From assembly GCF_001654835.1 (NCBI RefSeq), contig NZ_LXEP01000025.1, forward strand, positions 56,782 through 120,781: DNA of 64,000 nt, read 5' to 3'. The notes under the pieces were generated by a model. That model saw nothing but the letters and a program-made list of their open reading frames with translations, had not been told where the DNA came from and did not search any database. Below are positions 47,295-56,368 of this stretch, piece after piece. Made by a program: the position numbers and the translations under genes. This stretch comes from Buttiauxella gaviniae ATCC 51604 (GTDB lineage: Bacteria; Pseudomonadota; Gammaproteobacteria; Enterobacterales; Enterobacteriaceae). Each line of letters starts with the position of its first letter. Position 1 is the first letter of the stretch.

Positions 47295-47725
47295 AGCGCA
47301 TCACTCTGTTAGCGGCTTCGGTAGCATTAACGGTAATGATACATCTGATTTACATAGTATGAATGTATTAGATCGCCTTATTACATAATATTTACGAATG
47401 TATCTGAGATTATTCCTGGTGTGTTTTACAGGGTTTGTGTAGAAGGGGGTGCTGAGGTGGTGAAAAGATAATAGCAGCAGAAATTGCTAAATTATTGCAG
47501 TAGAAGGTAATAAATAACCGTTCGGTTATTATTTTCTTTTAATTTTCATGGCTAAGATGCTTCTTAATCAATGGCCGGATTCGGTTTTTTTTAGCCGCCT
47601 GGTTTAATTGATGAAATTGTTTTGGGTTAAATAATAAGCAATTCTTGCGCGTTGCTTATGTGAACTATTATAAAAGAAATAGTTGGTTACGAAACAATGT
47701 TAACAATTCGCGTTGTTCGGGAAAT
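47295..47725 (-). promoter_or_regulatory. AT-rich region upstream of the giant gene
   Basis: 430 bp with no gene; it must hold the promoter of the giant-protein operon. AT content is much higher than in the flanking genes. An inverted repeat TAAGCAA-N10-TTGCTTA lies at 47635-47658. No clear sigma-70 promoter or known operator was recognised; H-NS silencing of such an AT-rich region is plausible. Confidence 0.4.
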
Positions 47726-47728
47726 AAA

Positions 47729-47756
47729 AAAAGCCACCGAAGATTCGGTGGCTTTT
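47729..47756 (-). terminator. Terminator of the SSS symporter gene
   Basis: AAAAGCCACCGA-AGAT-TCGGTGGCTTTT is a perfect 12-bp stem with T-run on the minus strand, 18 bp after the stop codon. Confidence 0.92.
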
Positions 47757-47773
47757 GAGTTTAGTGAATAGTG

Positions 47774-49552
47774 TTATTGATTAGTTTGTGTTGCGGGCTT
47801 GAACACCACCGCTGCTTTGTCGATCTTCGCACTGCGTTTTAATGCATACCCGACAGCAAACACCGCCGCGGCACAGGCCAGGAACAACAGGCGGCCCCAC
47901 ATTGGGTTTGGAATAAGCATCATCGCCGACAGACCAATTGCCATGTAGATAGTCAGGTCGCCCAGCTTGTTACGCTGCATGCGGTCAACGATGTCCTGCG
48001 CGTCGTCTTCAACACACTCGGTTTCAACATCTTTAAAGAACGCATTAGTCGCTTCGACGTTTGTATCTGCTTGCGGCTTATAGAACAGCGCGCTGAGGCA
48101 GAAGAAGCCACCGGTCAGCACCAGATGTGCAACGATTGGAATGATGGTTTTCAGTTCACTAACTTCACGGCCAGTCAGTTTCTCAACACCGAACCAGGAC
48201 ATTACATACTGTGGCGTGAACACATCAACCACCATCCAGGAGACGCCCAGACCGAAGATTACAGTCGCCCATGGTGCCCAGGAAGGCGTTCTGCGAATCA
48301 GCATACCGAAGAACAATGGAACCAGAATCGGTGATTGCAGCAGTGTTGCTACTTGCATCATTAGGTCGAACAGGCTGAGGTGCTTGAGCGAGTTAAAGAA
48401 CTGCGCCATAAAGATAACCAGCAAGCCGTTAACCAGGCAGGCGATTTGTCCCGCACGCAGTTGCTCTTTATCGTTCGCTTTACCTTTACGCACAATCGTT
48501 GCGTAGAAGCTACGTACGAAGATACCGGAGTTACGGTTTAGCGCGGAGTCCATTGAAGACATGGTTGCAGCAAACAGGCCTGCCATCAGCAGCCCTACAG
48601 TACCCAATGGCATGGCTTCACGAGCGAACACCAGGTAAACCGCATCACGCGCTTTAGCGCCCAGCTCTGGATATTGTGCACCGGCATTCGGGTACAAAAT
48701 CGCCGTTGCCCATGGTGGGATGAACCAAATCACCGCGCCAACCAGCATCATCAGCAGCGCCATCAGAGCGGCTTTGCTGGCGTTTTTGGAGTCTTTAGCA
48801 TTCAGGAAACGGTAGGATTCCTGCATGTTGTTGATACTTTGCAACTGCTTCACAACGAAGAACAGGAAGGTGCCAACCATCAGTAACGGGTAGTTCATGT
48901 CCGGGCCAGTAAAGAAGCCAGACGGGAACTCAGTCACGATATTTGCCGGGCCGCCGACTGCCCATAGGGCAACCACCGCACAAGCTACGGAGATAACTGC
49001 AATAACCAGCGTCTGAATAAAGTCAGATGCCACCACGCCCCATGCGCCGCTCAGCATTGAAATGGCCAGAACCGCAAGGCCGGTAATCCAGATAGTAGTG
49101 ATGATGTCAGCGTTAAATACAGCAGAGGCGAACACGCCAAGGCCATTTAGCCATACACCAGCGTTAATCACGCTCAGCGGGATAATCACCCAGGTAAAGA
49201 ACTGCTCGTTGACCGGGCCAAAACGGCGACGTACCGCTTCAGTTGGCGTATCAACACGCATTTGACGGAAGCGACGAGCGAAGTAAGCCCACGCCAGAAG
49301 ATAAGCAAACATGTTGCCGATAAATACTGCAAGAACTGCGAAGCCATCGGTAAAGGCTTTACCAGCTGCCCCGGTGAAGGTCCAGGCAGAGAACTGCGTC
49401 ATAAACGCGGTTGCCCCAACCATCCACCACAACATCTTGCCGCCTCCGCGGAAGTAGTCGCTGGTACTGTTATTGGCCATTTTTTTGAACAGTAGGCTAA
49501 TGGCTACCATTAATAAGAAATAACCCGCTATTACAATGTAATCGTAAGACAT
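47774..49552 (-). CDS. Sodium:solute symporter family transporter
   Basis: 592-residue SSS-family protein with about 13-14 membrane segments. Family marks: SDYFRGGGKMLWWMVGATAFMTQFSAWTFTGAAGKAF near the start, GLLMAGLFAATMSSMDSALNRNSGIF, the core sodium-site region, and a cytosolic insertion near the C-terminus (KDVETECVEDDAQDIVDRMQ) before a last pair of helices. The relatives range from sugar to carboxylate carriers, and the substrate cannot be chosen from sequence alone; it is more like the SglT/YidK sugar branch than ActP in length. It is a single gene with its own terminator, started by the ATG at 49552 with AGGGA upstream. No catabolic gene adjoins it. Confidence 0.85.
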   Translation of the reverse strand: MSYDYIVIAGYFLLMVAISLLFKKMANNSTSDYFRGGGKMLWWMVGATAFMTQFSAWTFTGAAGKAFTDGFAVLAVFIGNMFAYLLAWAYFARRFRQMRVDTPTEAVRRRFGPVNEQFFTWVIIPLSVINAGVWLNGLGVFASAVFNADIITTIWITGLAVLAISMLSGAWGVVASDFIQTLVIAVISVACAVVALWAVGGPANIVTEFPSGFFTGPDMNYPLLMVGTFLFFVVKQLQSINNMQESYRFLNAKDSKNASKAALMALLMMLVGAVIWFIPPWATAILYPNAGAQYPELGAKARDAVYLVFAREAMPLGTVGLLMAGLFAATMSSMDSALNRNSGIFVRSFYATIVRKGKANDKEQLRAGQIACLVNGLLVIFMAQFFNSLKHLSLFDLMMQVATLLQSPILVPLFFGMLIRRTPSWAPWATVIFGLGVSWMVVDVFTPQYVMSWFGVEKLTGREVSELKTIIPIVAHLVLTGGFFCLSALFYKPQADTNVEATNAFFKDVETECVEDDAQDIVDRMQRNKLGDLTIYMAIGLSAMMLIPNPMWGRLLFLACAAAVFAVGYALKRSAKIDKAAVVFKPATQTNQ

Positions 49553-49974
49553 TGTAGTTCCCTATGAGTTAGTTTGAATTGGAAAGATTAAAACACGCGA
49601 ATCACATAACTTGAAATATCGTTTCATTATTTATTTTAAATAGCAGATAACGATCATGTTTTTGAATTTTTTGTCGTTATGAAAATGAGGTTTTGCCGAG
49701 TGATTATTTTTATATTGTTTATTTTTTACGCTAACTCATTGAAATTTTGTTAAGAGAAAATAAAATCTTCGGAATTCTCGAGTTGTTACTCAGGGTGAGT
49801 GATGGCTATTTCTCTAATTTCCCCTGCACCAAAATATGGCATGAAAATTTTGGAATCGGTTAAATATAAAAATTACTTATAAATATAAGTAACGTAAAAA
49901 TTGGGAATTCTCCTCTGTCAGGGTTCTGGCATTTTTTTTATCGTCCATAAACTCTATTTTCATGAGATGGGCTT
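49553..49974. promoter_or_regulatory. Divergent non-coding region between symporter gene and yjdP
   Basis: 422 AT-rich base pairs that should contain both divergent promoters. No recognisable operator, riboswitch or RNA gene was identified. Confidence 0.4.
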
Positions 49975-50316
49975 ATGAATCGATATTCCACCTTAGTGCT
50001 ACTCAGCACCCTGACCATGACAACTCTTGCCCACGCCGATGCGTTGGATGGCCTGTTTGATAACTCCATTGTGGGGTCTATTTCGCAGGCGATTAACGAC
50101 GCCTACAAACCGAGTGACAGCCGTAATGACGACAACGACGACCGCCGTTGGGACGAAAGCCAGCGTCGAGATGATGACGATCGCCGCCAGTATGAAGACC
50201 GGCACCGTCAGCTCGAAGACCGTCGACGCCAGCTTGACGACCAGCAACGCCAGTTGGATCAACAACGCCGCCAGCTCGAAGAAGACGAACGCCGTTTGGA
50301 TGATGATTTTCGGTAA
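49975..50316 (+). CDS. yjdP: YjdP family periplasmic protein
   Basis: 113-residue homologue of E. coli YjdP (about 109 residues), found next to phnP in both. A Sec signal peptide (cut near ALA/HADA at residue 22) is followed by a short conserved segment (SIVGSISQAINDAYKPSD) and then a very charged tail of repeats such as RRQLEDRRRQL and DDQQRQLDQQRRQLEEDERR. The tail is predicted to be a long helix or coiled coil. Function is unknown; periplasmic location is inferred from the signal. The tail's Arg/Gln/Asp repeats are variable in length in the family. GATGGG precedes the ATG as a weak ribosome site. Confidence 0.88.
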   Translation: MNRYSTLVLLSTLTMTTLAHADALDGLFDNSIVGSISQAINDAYKPSDSRNDDNDDRRWDESQRRDDDDRRQYEDRHRQLEDRRRQLDDQQRQLDQQRRQLEEDERRLDDDFR

Positions 50317-50403
50317 GTTTTGCATTCTGCGAGCCGGGTTCTGGAATGACTGTTAACCGGAAGTATTTCGATTTTGTTGTGTTAGGTTGTGATAATTATT
50401 GGT

Positions 50404-50454
50404 GGATGTCGCAATGCTAATCCCACCACATGTCGGATTAGCGCAGCGACATCC
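50404..50454. repeat. REP inverted pair upstream of the transposase gene
   Basis: GGATGTCGCAATGCTAATCC and GGATTAGCGCAGCGACATCC face each other across a 10-nt loop. The arms differ at two bases. It lies 22 bp before the RAYT gene. Confidence 0.88.
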
Positions 50455-50476
50455 GATATGAAACAAGGATGCTTCA

Positions 50477-50986
50477 ATGTCGAGTTACCGTCGTATGCGT
50501 GTTTCTGGTGGAACATGGTTCTTCACCGTAAATCTGCAAAACCGGCAGGCTGACTTGCTCACCAGGTATATTGCTGAGTTAAGACAATCCATTCTAAAAG
50601 TGAAACAACGTCATCCATTCGAGATAAATGCCTGGGTGGTTTTACCCGATCATATGCATTGCATCTGGACACTTCCTCCTAATGAAAGCGATTTCCCACA
50701 GCGCTGGCAGGAGATTAAAAAGACATTCACTTCATCTCTGGCTGTGCGGCGAGGCACCGTCTGGCAAAAACGTTTTTGGGAGCATTGCATCAGGGACGAG
50801 CGCGATTACACAACGCATGTCGATTACGTTTACATCAACCCGGTTAAACACGGGCGGGTGAATAAGGTTTGCGAATGGCCATATTCTTCTTTTCACCGCG
50901 ATGTAAGAAAAGGACTTTATCCGGTGGATTGGGCAGGCGTGGTGGGAGATTTAAATGTTGGTGAACGAAGGTTTTTTCGCGATTGA
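50477..50986 (+). CDS. REP-associated tyrosine transposase (RAYT)
   Basis: 169-residue Y1/IS200-like transposase of the RAYT group. The His-x-His metal motif is at residues 59-61 (LPDHMHCIW) and the likely catalytic tyrosine is Tyr117 in DYVYINPVKHG, the most conserved RAYT block; ERDYTTHVDY and WPYSSFHRDV are other marks. Such single-copy chromosomal proteins bind and nick REP hairpins and are thought to spread them. REP inverted pairs lie on both sides (50404-50454 and 50997-51064), as in a REPtron. The gene is complete and shows no sign of damage. ATG at 50477 gives the RRMRVSGGTWFFTVNL start typical of the group. Confidence 0.92.
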   Translation: MSSYRRMRVSGGTWFFTVNLQNRQADLLTRYIAELRQSILKVKQRHPFEINAWVVLPDHMHCIWTLPPNESDFPQRWQEIKKTFTSSLAVRRGTVWQKRFWEHCIRDERDYTTHVDYVYINPVKHGRVNKVCEWPYSSFHRDVRKGLYPVDWAGVVGDLNVGERRFFRD

Positions 50987-50996
50987 TACAGTGGTG

Positions 50997-51064
50997 GATG
51001 TCGCTGCGCTAATCCCCCCTACGAAAGAGCGTGGTTTGTAGGTCGGATTAGCGCAGCGACATCC
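50997..51064. repeat. REP inverted pair downstream of the transposase gene
   Basis: GGATGTCGCTGCGCTAATCC and its exact reverse complement GGATTAGCGCAGCGACATCC are separated by 28 bp. It is between the RAYT gene and the end of phnP. Confidence 0.92.
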
Positions 51065-51089
51065 GGCATTAAACACGCGGAACTAAACG

Positions 51090-51848
51090 CTATTCCACCC
51101 GAATAACCATCCCGTCAAACCCGGCCTCAAACCCTTTGGGGAGTTCATTCTCCAACAGCCAACAATCAAACTGGTGGCTGATATGTGTGAGAACAACGCG
51201 CGGGCAGCCAATCTGTTTATTAAGCTCGATAACGGTATTCAAATCGCAATGGTTTTTTGGTGTTTCGGGACGCGGTTCATGGCTGCAATCAATCACGATG
51301 ACATCAGGTTTATTATTTGCCAGATACTTCAGCGTTTTCTCAGGCAACCCGGCGGTGTCGCTGAGCCACGCCACACGACTGTGCGGGGTTTCAAAAAAAT
51401 AGCCCAGCGTCAATTTTGAATGGTTGAGCGGTAAGGGAGTTACGCGCAGCGCCTGCAAGGTAAACCAGACGAAGGGTTCAAGCGTGTGACTGAAATCGAG
51501 AATACCGGGGTGTTTAAACAGATCGTCGCAGCCCTGCTCATCGGCCGGACCGTAAACGGGGATTTTATCGCCCACACCCCAGCGCAGTGGGAATAAACCC
51601 TGCACGTGGTCCATATGGTAATGGGTGAGCAAAAACTGCTTAAATTCCCCGGGCTGCCAGAGGTCCATTAAATCGGGAATACCCGCATCCAGCAGCGTCA
51701 CTGCATCGTTGAACTTCACCACGGCGCTACAGGGTTTACGGCGGTGTTGCGGATTATTGCGAGCTCGCTCGCAGGCGGCACAGAAACAGCCAAAGGCGGG
51801 CACTAGCTGTGCGCCGCCGGTTCCGCTAAGGGTTAACGTCAGAGTCAC
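51090..51848 (-). CDS. phnP: PhnP, phosphoribosyl cyclic phosphodiesterase
   Basis: 252 residues, the E. coli PhnP length. It is a metallo-beta-lactamase fold phosphodiesterase that opens 5-phosphoribosyl 1,2-cyclic phosphate to ribose 1,5-bisphosphate after C-P bond cleavage. The HYHMDHVQG metal motif, LSDTAG and LTHISH are present, and the structural zinc knuckle Cys residues near the N-terminus (GCFCAAC) are kept. It is the last gene of the phn operon. Its start overlaps the end of phnO by 23 bp. It is followed by REP elements that may protect the transcript end. Confidence 0.95.
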   Translation of the reverse strand: MTLTLTLSGTGGAQLVPAFGCFCAACERARNNPQHRRKPCSAVVKFNDAVTLLDAGIPDLMDLWQPGEFKQFLLTHYHMDHVQGLFPLRWGVGDKIPVYGPADEQGCDDLFKHPGILDFSHTLEPFVWFTLQALRVTPLPLNHSKLTLGYFFETPHSRVAWLSDTAGLPEKTLKYLANNKPDVIVIDCSHEPRPETPKNHCDLNTVIELNKQIGCPRVVLTHISHQFDCWLLENELPKGFEAGFDGMVIRVE

Positions 51849-52293
51849 TCAAACTCTCCATCGGCTTAGTAAACCGGAAATGAGTCTTTTGATAACCCTC
51901 TCGCTCATAAAAACGGTGGGCGTCATATCGTTTGGTGCTGGTGGAAAGCTCGGTCAGCTCAGCGCCAGCGAGCCGGGCATATTCTTCGGCCCAGCTCAGC
52001 AACTTGCTGCCCACACCAAAACCACGCGCTTGCGGCATCACCACCAGTTCCTGAATTTCACCTACCCAGTTCACATGGTGCAGATGAAACTGCATATGCA
52101 AACCAATCATGCCTATCACTTCGCCATCCAGCAGAGCCAAATGGTAATGCAAATTACGTTCTGCGAGGTTTGCCGCAAATCCAACGTTAAAGGCCTGGCG
52201 GTCAAATTCCGCCTGTTTCAATTCGCAAATCAAACCATAAACGGTATTGCTGTCAGCAAGTGTGGCGGGGCGCAGTGCAACGGTTCCAGACAT
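51826..52293 (-). CDS. phnO: PhnO, aminoalkylphosphonate N-acetyltransferase
   Basis: 155-residue GNAT acetyltransferase closely similar to E. coli PhnO (144 aa) with an extra C-terminal tail of about 10 residues ([10 protein letters not shown]) that overlaps phnP. The acetyl-CoA loop is [21 protein letters not shown]. The enzyme acetylates aminoalkylphosphonates such as aminomethylphosphonate, protecting cells and allowing their use by C-P lyase. It is separated from phnN by a REP inverted pair. Overlap of 23 bp with phnP suggests coupled translation. Confidence 0.94.
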   Translation of the reverse strand: MSGTVALRPATLADSNTVYGLICELKQAEFDRQAFNVGFAANLAERNLHYHLALLDGEVIGMIGLHMQFHLHHVNWVGEIQELVVMPQARGFGVGSKLLSWAEEYARLAGAELTELSTSTKRYDAHRFYEREGYQKTHFRFTKPMESLSDSDVNP

Positions 52294-52319
52294 TACGCGG
52301 TTCCTTGTGAATTTTTGGT

Positions 52320-52384
52320 GGATGTCGCTACGCTAATCCACCCTACAACGGCGTTTCGTAGGTCGGATTAGCGTAGCGACATCC
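52320..52384. repeat. REP inverted pair inside the phn operon
   Basis: GGATGTCGCTACGCTAATCC and its exact reverse complement GGATTAGCGTAGCGACATCC lie between phnN and phnO. Compared with the copy at 50997 both arms carry the same change (TGCG to TACG), keeping the hairpin perfect. Confidence 0.92.
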
Positions 52385-52388
52385 GACA

Positions 52389-52928
52389 TTAGCGCTTAAG
52401 CGTAAGACGTATAAACGACGAGACAGACTCATCAAGACTACCGTCGTTATTGAGTATCATGCAATCGTCCAAATCTGGCGCATAGAATGCCGCACGTTGC
52501 AGGCGTTGTTCGATTTGCTGCGCGGTTTCACGCCCGCGCGCCTCAAGGCGCTTACGCAAAACATCGCTCGAAACATGCAGACAAATTGGCACCAGCGCTT
52601 CGGCGTAACGCGCACGAGCCTGCGCCAGATGCTGGCGCGAGCCGTTCACCACCACGTCGAACCCGGAATCAAGCCAGATATCCAGCTCGATGCCCACGCC
52701 ATAACTTTGGTGATGCGCCTGCCAGCACAGGGCGAATAGCCCCTGTTGCTGGCGCTGAACGAACTCCTTTTCACTCAAAGCGATATGGTTTTCACACCCG
52801 GCGTCGGCGGCGCGGGTAATGTAGCGGTGCGCCACCAGTAGTTGATTATTCTCCTGCTGGCGCAGTGCCGTCAGCAGGCTGTCTTTCCCGGAGCCTGACG
52901 GCCCCATCAACCAGACTATTTTGCTCAT
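52389..52928 (-). CDS. phnN: PhnN, ribose 1,5-bisphosphokinase
   Basis: 179-residue P-loop kinase with Walker [10 protein letters not shown] near residue 9, of the guanylate-kinase-like fold. It phosphorylates ribose 1,5-bisphosphate to PRPP, returning the ribose made by the C-P lyase pathway to metabolism. It overlaps the phnM stop by one base. The gene is complete and its length is close to E. coli PhnN (185 aa). Confidence 0.93.
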   Translation of the reverse strand: MSKIVWLMGPSGSGKDSLLTALRQQENNQLLVAHRYITRAADAGCENHIALSEKEFVQRQQQGLFALCWQAHHQSYGVGIELDIWLDSGFDVVVNGSRQHLAQARARYAEALVPICLHVSSDVLRKRLEARGRETAQQIEQRLQRAAFYAPDLDDCMILNNDGSLDESVSSFIRLTLKR

Positions 52929-54064
52929 CAGAACACCCGTATTCCCTGACGCCAGACATGGCCGACGTGGACATGATCACCGTGAAGATGCGCCAGCACC
53001 ATATCGGCACGCTTGCCTTCTGCGAGCACGCCCCGGTCATTGAGATTCAATGCTTTGGCTGGGTTGCGTGTCACCAGCGCCACCGCTTGTGGCAGGGTGA
53101 AACTGTTCGATTCGTCCTGGGCGACGCGGAACGCAGCATCCAGCAAACTCGCCGGGTAGTAGTCGGACGAGAGAATATCGAGCAGGCCGACTTGTGCGAG
53201 TTCATGCGCCGCCACATTGCTGGAATGCGAGCCACCGCGCACGATATTCGGCGCGCCCATCAGCACGCTTAAACCATGCTGGCGTGAGGCTTGCGCGGCT
53301 TCAAGCGTAGTCGGGAATTCAGCGATTACGCTACCCAACTCATGTGATTCCACCACGTGCGCCGCAGTCGCGTCATCATGGCTGGCGAGCGCGATATTGC
53401 GCGCGCGGCATTCAGCGGCAATCGCCAGACGATTGGGCTGTGACCAGCGCTCAGCAAGGGCCAGTTGCTCGGCTTCATAGCTGTTCATATCCGCATCGTT
53501 AAGCGAATATTTGCCCTGGTAATATTCACGATACTTCACCAGATTGGAGAACTGGCGCTGGCCTGGTGAGTGGTCCATTAATGACACCAGCGACACGCCG
53601 CTGCGTTCGATCAACTGCTGGAATAGTGGCAGTGTGGTGTGATGTGGCAGTTCGCAGCGCAGGTGCAGGCGGTGCTCGGCACGGTTTACGCCACGCGCCT
53701 GGCTGTCCATCACCGCGTTAATCATTTTTTCGAGATTTTCCAGGCGGTCACCGCCGTCACGCACATCGCCGAGTGCTACGGCGTCCAGCACGGTCGTTAT
53801 GCCGCTTGCTACCATTAATGCATCGTGGCTGCTCATCGCGGAATGCGCGGGCCAGTCCACTTTCGGGCGTGGGGTAAAGAATTTGTCGAGGTTGTCGGTA
53901 TGCAGCTCGATAAGCCCCGGCAGCAACCAACCACCTGCGCCATCGTGCGCTTGTGGCAACTGGCTTTGGCTATCGGCAAAATTACGAATCACCCCATCGG
54001 CCACCTCCAGTGAACCACTCACCACTTCATTTTCCAGCACCAGTTTGACGTTATTAATGATCAT
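52928..54064 (-). CDS. phnM: PhnM, alpha-D-ribose 1-methylphosphonate 5-triphosphate diphosphatase
   Basis: 378 residues, E. coli length. It is an amidohydrolase-superfamily enzyme with the metal motif [22 protein letters not shown] and a late [14 protein letters not shown] segment. It removes diphosphate from ribose-1-phosphonate 5-triphosphate to give the substrate of PhnJ. Its start overlaps the phnL end by 11 bp. No missing residue was noticed. Confidence 0.95.
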   Translation of the reverse strand: MIINNVKLVLENEVVSGSLEVADGVIRNFADSQSQLPQAHDGAGGWLLPGLIELHTDNLDKFFTPRPKVDWPAHSAMSSHDALMVASGITTVLDAVALGDVRDGGDRLENLEKMINAVMDSQARGVNRAEHRLHLRCELPHHTTLPLFQQLIERSGVSLVSLMDHSPGQRQFSNLVKYREYYQGKYSLNDADMNSYEAEQLALAERWSQPNRLAIAAECRARNIALASHDDATAAHVVESHELGSVIAEFPTTLEAAQASRQHGLSVLMGAPNIVRGGSHSSNVAAHELAQVGLLDILSSDYYPASLLDAAFRVAQDESNSFTLPQAVALVTRNPAKALNLNDRGVLAEGKRADMVLAHLHGDHVHVGHVWRQGIRVF

Positions 54065-54755
54065 TTTTTGCCTCGACTGTCGCCATAGAATGCAGCCTGT
54101 CTGCTACCTGATTGCGTACCGCTTCATCGTGGAAGATCCCAACCACAGCGGCACCGCGTGCTTTGGCTTCCAGAATCAAATCCACCACTGCCGCACTGTT
54201 TTTTGCATCCAGCGAGGCGGTCGGTTCATCAAGCAGCAAAATCGGATAATCGACGATAAAGCCGCGGGCGATGTTTACGCGCTGTTGCTCGCCACCGGAA
54301 AAAGTCGAAGGTGCCAGGTTCCACAGGCGTTCCGGCACGTTCAGACGTGTCAGTAACATTGACGCCTTGTCTTCGCAGACATCACGCGACACACCCAAAT
54401 CGAGCAGCGGCTGCATCACCACTTCGAGCGCAGAAATACGCGGGATAACGCGCAAAAACTGGCTTACCCAGCCGATGGTCTGGCGGCGCACCGCCAGCAC
54501 GTCACGGGCCGGAGCCTGCACAATATCGAGCCACTCGTCGTTATGTTTGACCCAGATATGCCCTTCGTCGGGCAAATAGTTGGCGTACAACGAACGTAAC
54601 AGTGTCGATTTCCCACTACCGGAATGGCCGTGTAGCACCACGCATTCGCCCGATTCCACTTCCAGTGAGGCATTGGCCAGTACCGGCAAACGGATACCGT
54701 GCTGATGGTGTAACACAAAGGTTTTGCTCAGGTTTTCAACCCGTAATCTGGTCAT
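54054..54755 (-). CDS. phnL: PhnL, ABC-type ATPase subunit of C-P lyase
   Basis: 233-residue ABC ATPase. Walker [12 protein letters not shown]-loop [13 protein letters not shown], signature [14 protein letters not shown] and Walker [13 protein letters not shown] are intact. It is not a transporter part but acts with PhnG-PhnI and PhnK in the C-P lyase core and first reaction. The ATG at 54755 with AGGTG upstream is preferred to an upstream GTG at 54764. It is 9 bp after the phnK gene. Confidence 0.93.
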   Translation of the reverse strand: MTRLRVENLSKTFVLHHQHGIRLPVLANASLEVESGECVVLHGHSGSGKSTLLRSLYANYLPDEGHIWVKHNDEWLDIVQAPARDVLAVRRQTIGWVSQFLRVIPRISALEVVMQPLLDLGVSRDVCEDKASMLLTRLNVPERLWNLAPSTFSGGEQQRVNIARGFIVDYPILLLDEPTASLDAKNSAAVVDLILEAKARGAAVVGIFHDEAVRNQVADRLHSMATVEAKNDH

Positions 54756-54764
54756 CGTGCGCAC

Positions 54765-55523
54765 CTAATTCTGAAGGACGGAAGAAACAAGCAGTTGGGT
54801 ATACGGGTGGTGCGGGTCGTCCAGCACGCGGTCAGTCAGGCCGCTTTCCACCACGTGTCCTTGCTTCATGACCAGCAGGCGGTCCGCCAGCAAACGGGCG
54901 ACGCCCAAATCGTGGGTGACGATCACCACGGCCAGATTCAGTTCGCGCACCAGTCCACGCAGCAGGTCGAGCAAACGCGCCTGCACGGAAACATCCAGCC
55001 CGCCGGTTGGCTCATCCATAAACACCAGTTTCGGGTGCGTCACCAGGTTGCGGGCAATTTGCAGGCGCTGCTGCATGCCGCCGGAAAATGTGGTTGGCAG
55101 GTCGTCGATACGCGAGGCAGGGATTTCCACCTCTTCTAACCAGCGCTCGGCGATGGCACGGATATCACCGTAATGGCGCGCGCCGGTTGCCATTAAACGC
55201 TCGCCAATGTTGCCGCCCGCAGAAACGTGGCGGCGCAGGCCGTCCATCGCATGTTGATGAACTACGCCCCATTCGGTGCGCAGCAGGCGGCGGCGTTCGC
55301 CTTCGCTCATGTCGTACAGCGACGAGTCGAGATAAACCACTTCGCCGTTTTGCGGAGCGAGACGGGCAGAAATCGACTTCAGCAACGTGGTTTTCCCAGA
55401 GCCAGATTCGCCAACAATCCCCAGCACTTCGCCAGGATAAAGCTCGAATGACACATCGCTAAAGCCTTTACCGGGTGCATAAAGGTGGGTCAGGTTATTG
55501 ACGGAAAGTAACGGTCGAGTCAT
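54765..55523 (-). CDS. phnK: PhnK, ABC-type ATPase subunit of C-P lyase
   Basis: 252 residues, exactly the E. coli length. ABC ATPase with GESGSGKTTL, the signature FSGGMQQRLQIARN and LVFMDEPTGGLD. In E. coli it binds the C-P lyase core complex near PhnJ and moves with ATP. The ATG at 55523 overlaps phnJ by 4 bp (ATGA); the frame is open further upstream but that region codes PhnJ on another frame. Confidence 0.95.
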   Translation of the reverse strand: MTRPLLSVNNLTHLYAPGKGFSDVSFELYPGEVLGIVGESGSGKTTLLKSISARLAPQNGEVVYLDSSLYDMSEGERRRLLRTEWGVVHQHAMDGLRRHVSAGGNIGERLMATGARHYGDIRAIAERWLEEVEIPASRIDDLPTTFSGGMQQRLQIARNLVTHPKLVFMDEPTGGLDVSVQARLLDLLRGLVRELNLAVVIVTHDLGVARLLADRLLVMKQGHVVESGLTDRVLDDPHHPYTQLLVSSVLQN

Positions 55524-56368
55524 TTGGTCGCAGCCTCGCTGTTCTGGCGGCAGAAATCGGTATCGGAGCAGACGAACATGCGGTTGCCCGCATCGTCGAG
55601 CACCACTTCGTCGAGGTAGCTGTGGTGCGAGCCGCAAATCGCGCACGGTTCTTCCCACTCCTGGACGGTAAACGGATGGTCGTCAAAATCGAGACTTTCG
55701 ACGCGGGTATACGGCGGCACCGCGTAAATGCGTTTTTCACGCCCGGCACCGAACAGTTGCAGCGCGGGCATCATGTCCATTTTCGGGTTATCGAATTTCG
55801 GAATCGGCGACGGGTCCATCACGTAGCGTTCGTTCACTTTCACCGGGTAGGCGTAAGTGGTGGCGATGTGGCCAAAACGGGCGATGTCTTCGTACAATTT
55901 CACCTGCATCACGCCGTATTCTTCAAGCGCGTGCATGGTGCGGGTTTCGGTTTCGCGTGGTTCGATAAAGCGCAGCGGCTCAGGAATCGGTACCTGGAAA
56001 ATCAAAATCTGGTCTTCGGTGAGCGGCGTTTCCGGAATGCGGTGGCGCGTCTGAATTAGCGTTGCGTCGGCGGTGGATTCCGTGGTTGCCACGTTAGTCA
56101 CACGCTTGAAGAAGTTGCGAATCGACACGGCGTTGGTGGTGTCGTCTGCGCCCTGGTCAATCACCTTCAGCACGTCGTTTTCGCCAATCACGCTGGCGGT
56201 GATCTGAATGCCGCCTGTGCCCCAGCCATATGGCATCGGCATTTCACGGCCGCCAAACGGCACCTGATAACCCGGAATGGCGACCGCTTTCAGAATGGCG
56301 CGACGCAGGGTGCGCTTGGTTTGTTCATCCAGATAAGCAAAGTTGTAGCCGGAGAGTGCCTTAGTCAC
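55520..56368 (-). CDS. phnJ: PhnJ, radical SAM C-P lyase
   Basis: 282 residues, one more than E. coli PhnJ. It cleaves the carbon-phosphorus bond by a Gly and Cys thiyl radical mechanism using a [4Fe-4S] cluster and SAM. Cys242, Cys245 and Cys267 (CAIC and FVCSD) correspond to the cluster ligands and Cys273 to the catalytic cysteine (E. coli Cys272); Gly33 (AIPGYQ) corresponds to E. coli Gly32. It overlaps phnI by 8 bp and phnK by 4 bp, so subunits are translated in tight coupling. Confidence 0.97.
   Translation of the reverse strand: MTKALSGYNFAYLDEQTKRTLRRAILKAVAIPGYQVPFGGREMPMPYGWGTGGIQITASVIGENDVLKVIDQGADDTTNAVSIRNFFKRVTNVATTESTADATLIQTRHRIPETPLTEDQILIFQVPIPEPLRFIEPRETETRTMHALEEYGVMQVKLYEDIARFGHIATTYAYPVKVNERYVMDPSPIPKFDNPKMDMMPALQLFGAGREKRIYAVPPYTRVESLDFDDHPFTVQEWEEPCAICGSHHSYLDEVVLDDAGNRMFVCSDTDFCRQNSEAATK

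Noticed and set aside
50404..52384. A CRISPR array formed by the REP-like repeats
   Set aside because: Only three inverted pairs far apart, no regular spacers and no cas genes; a RAYT gene explains them.
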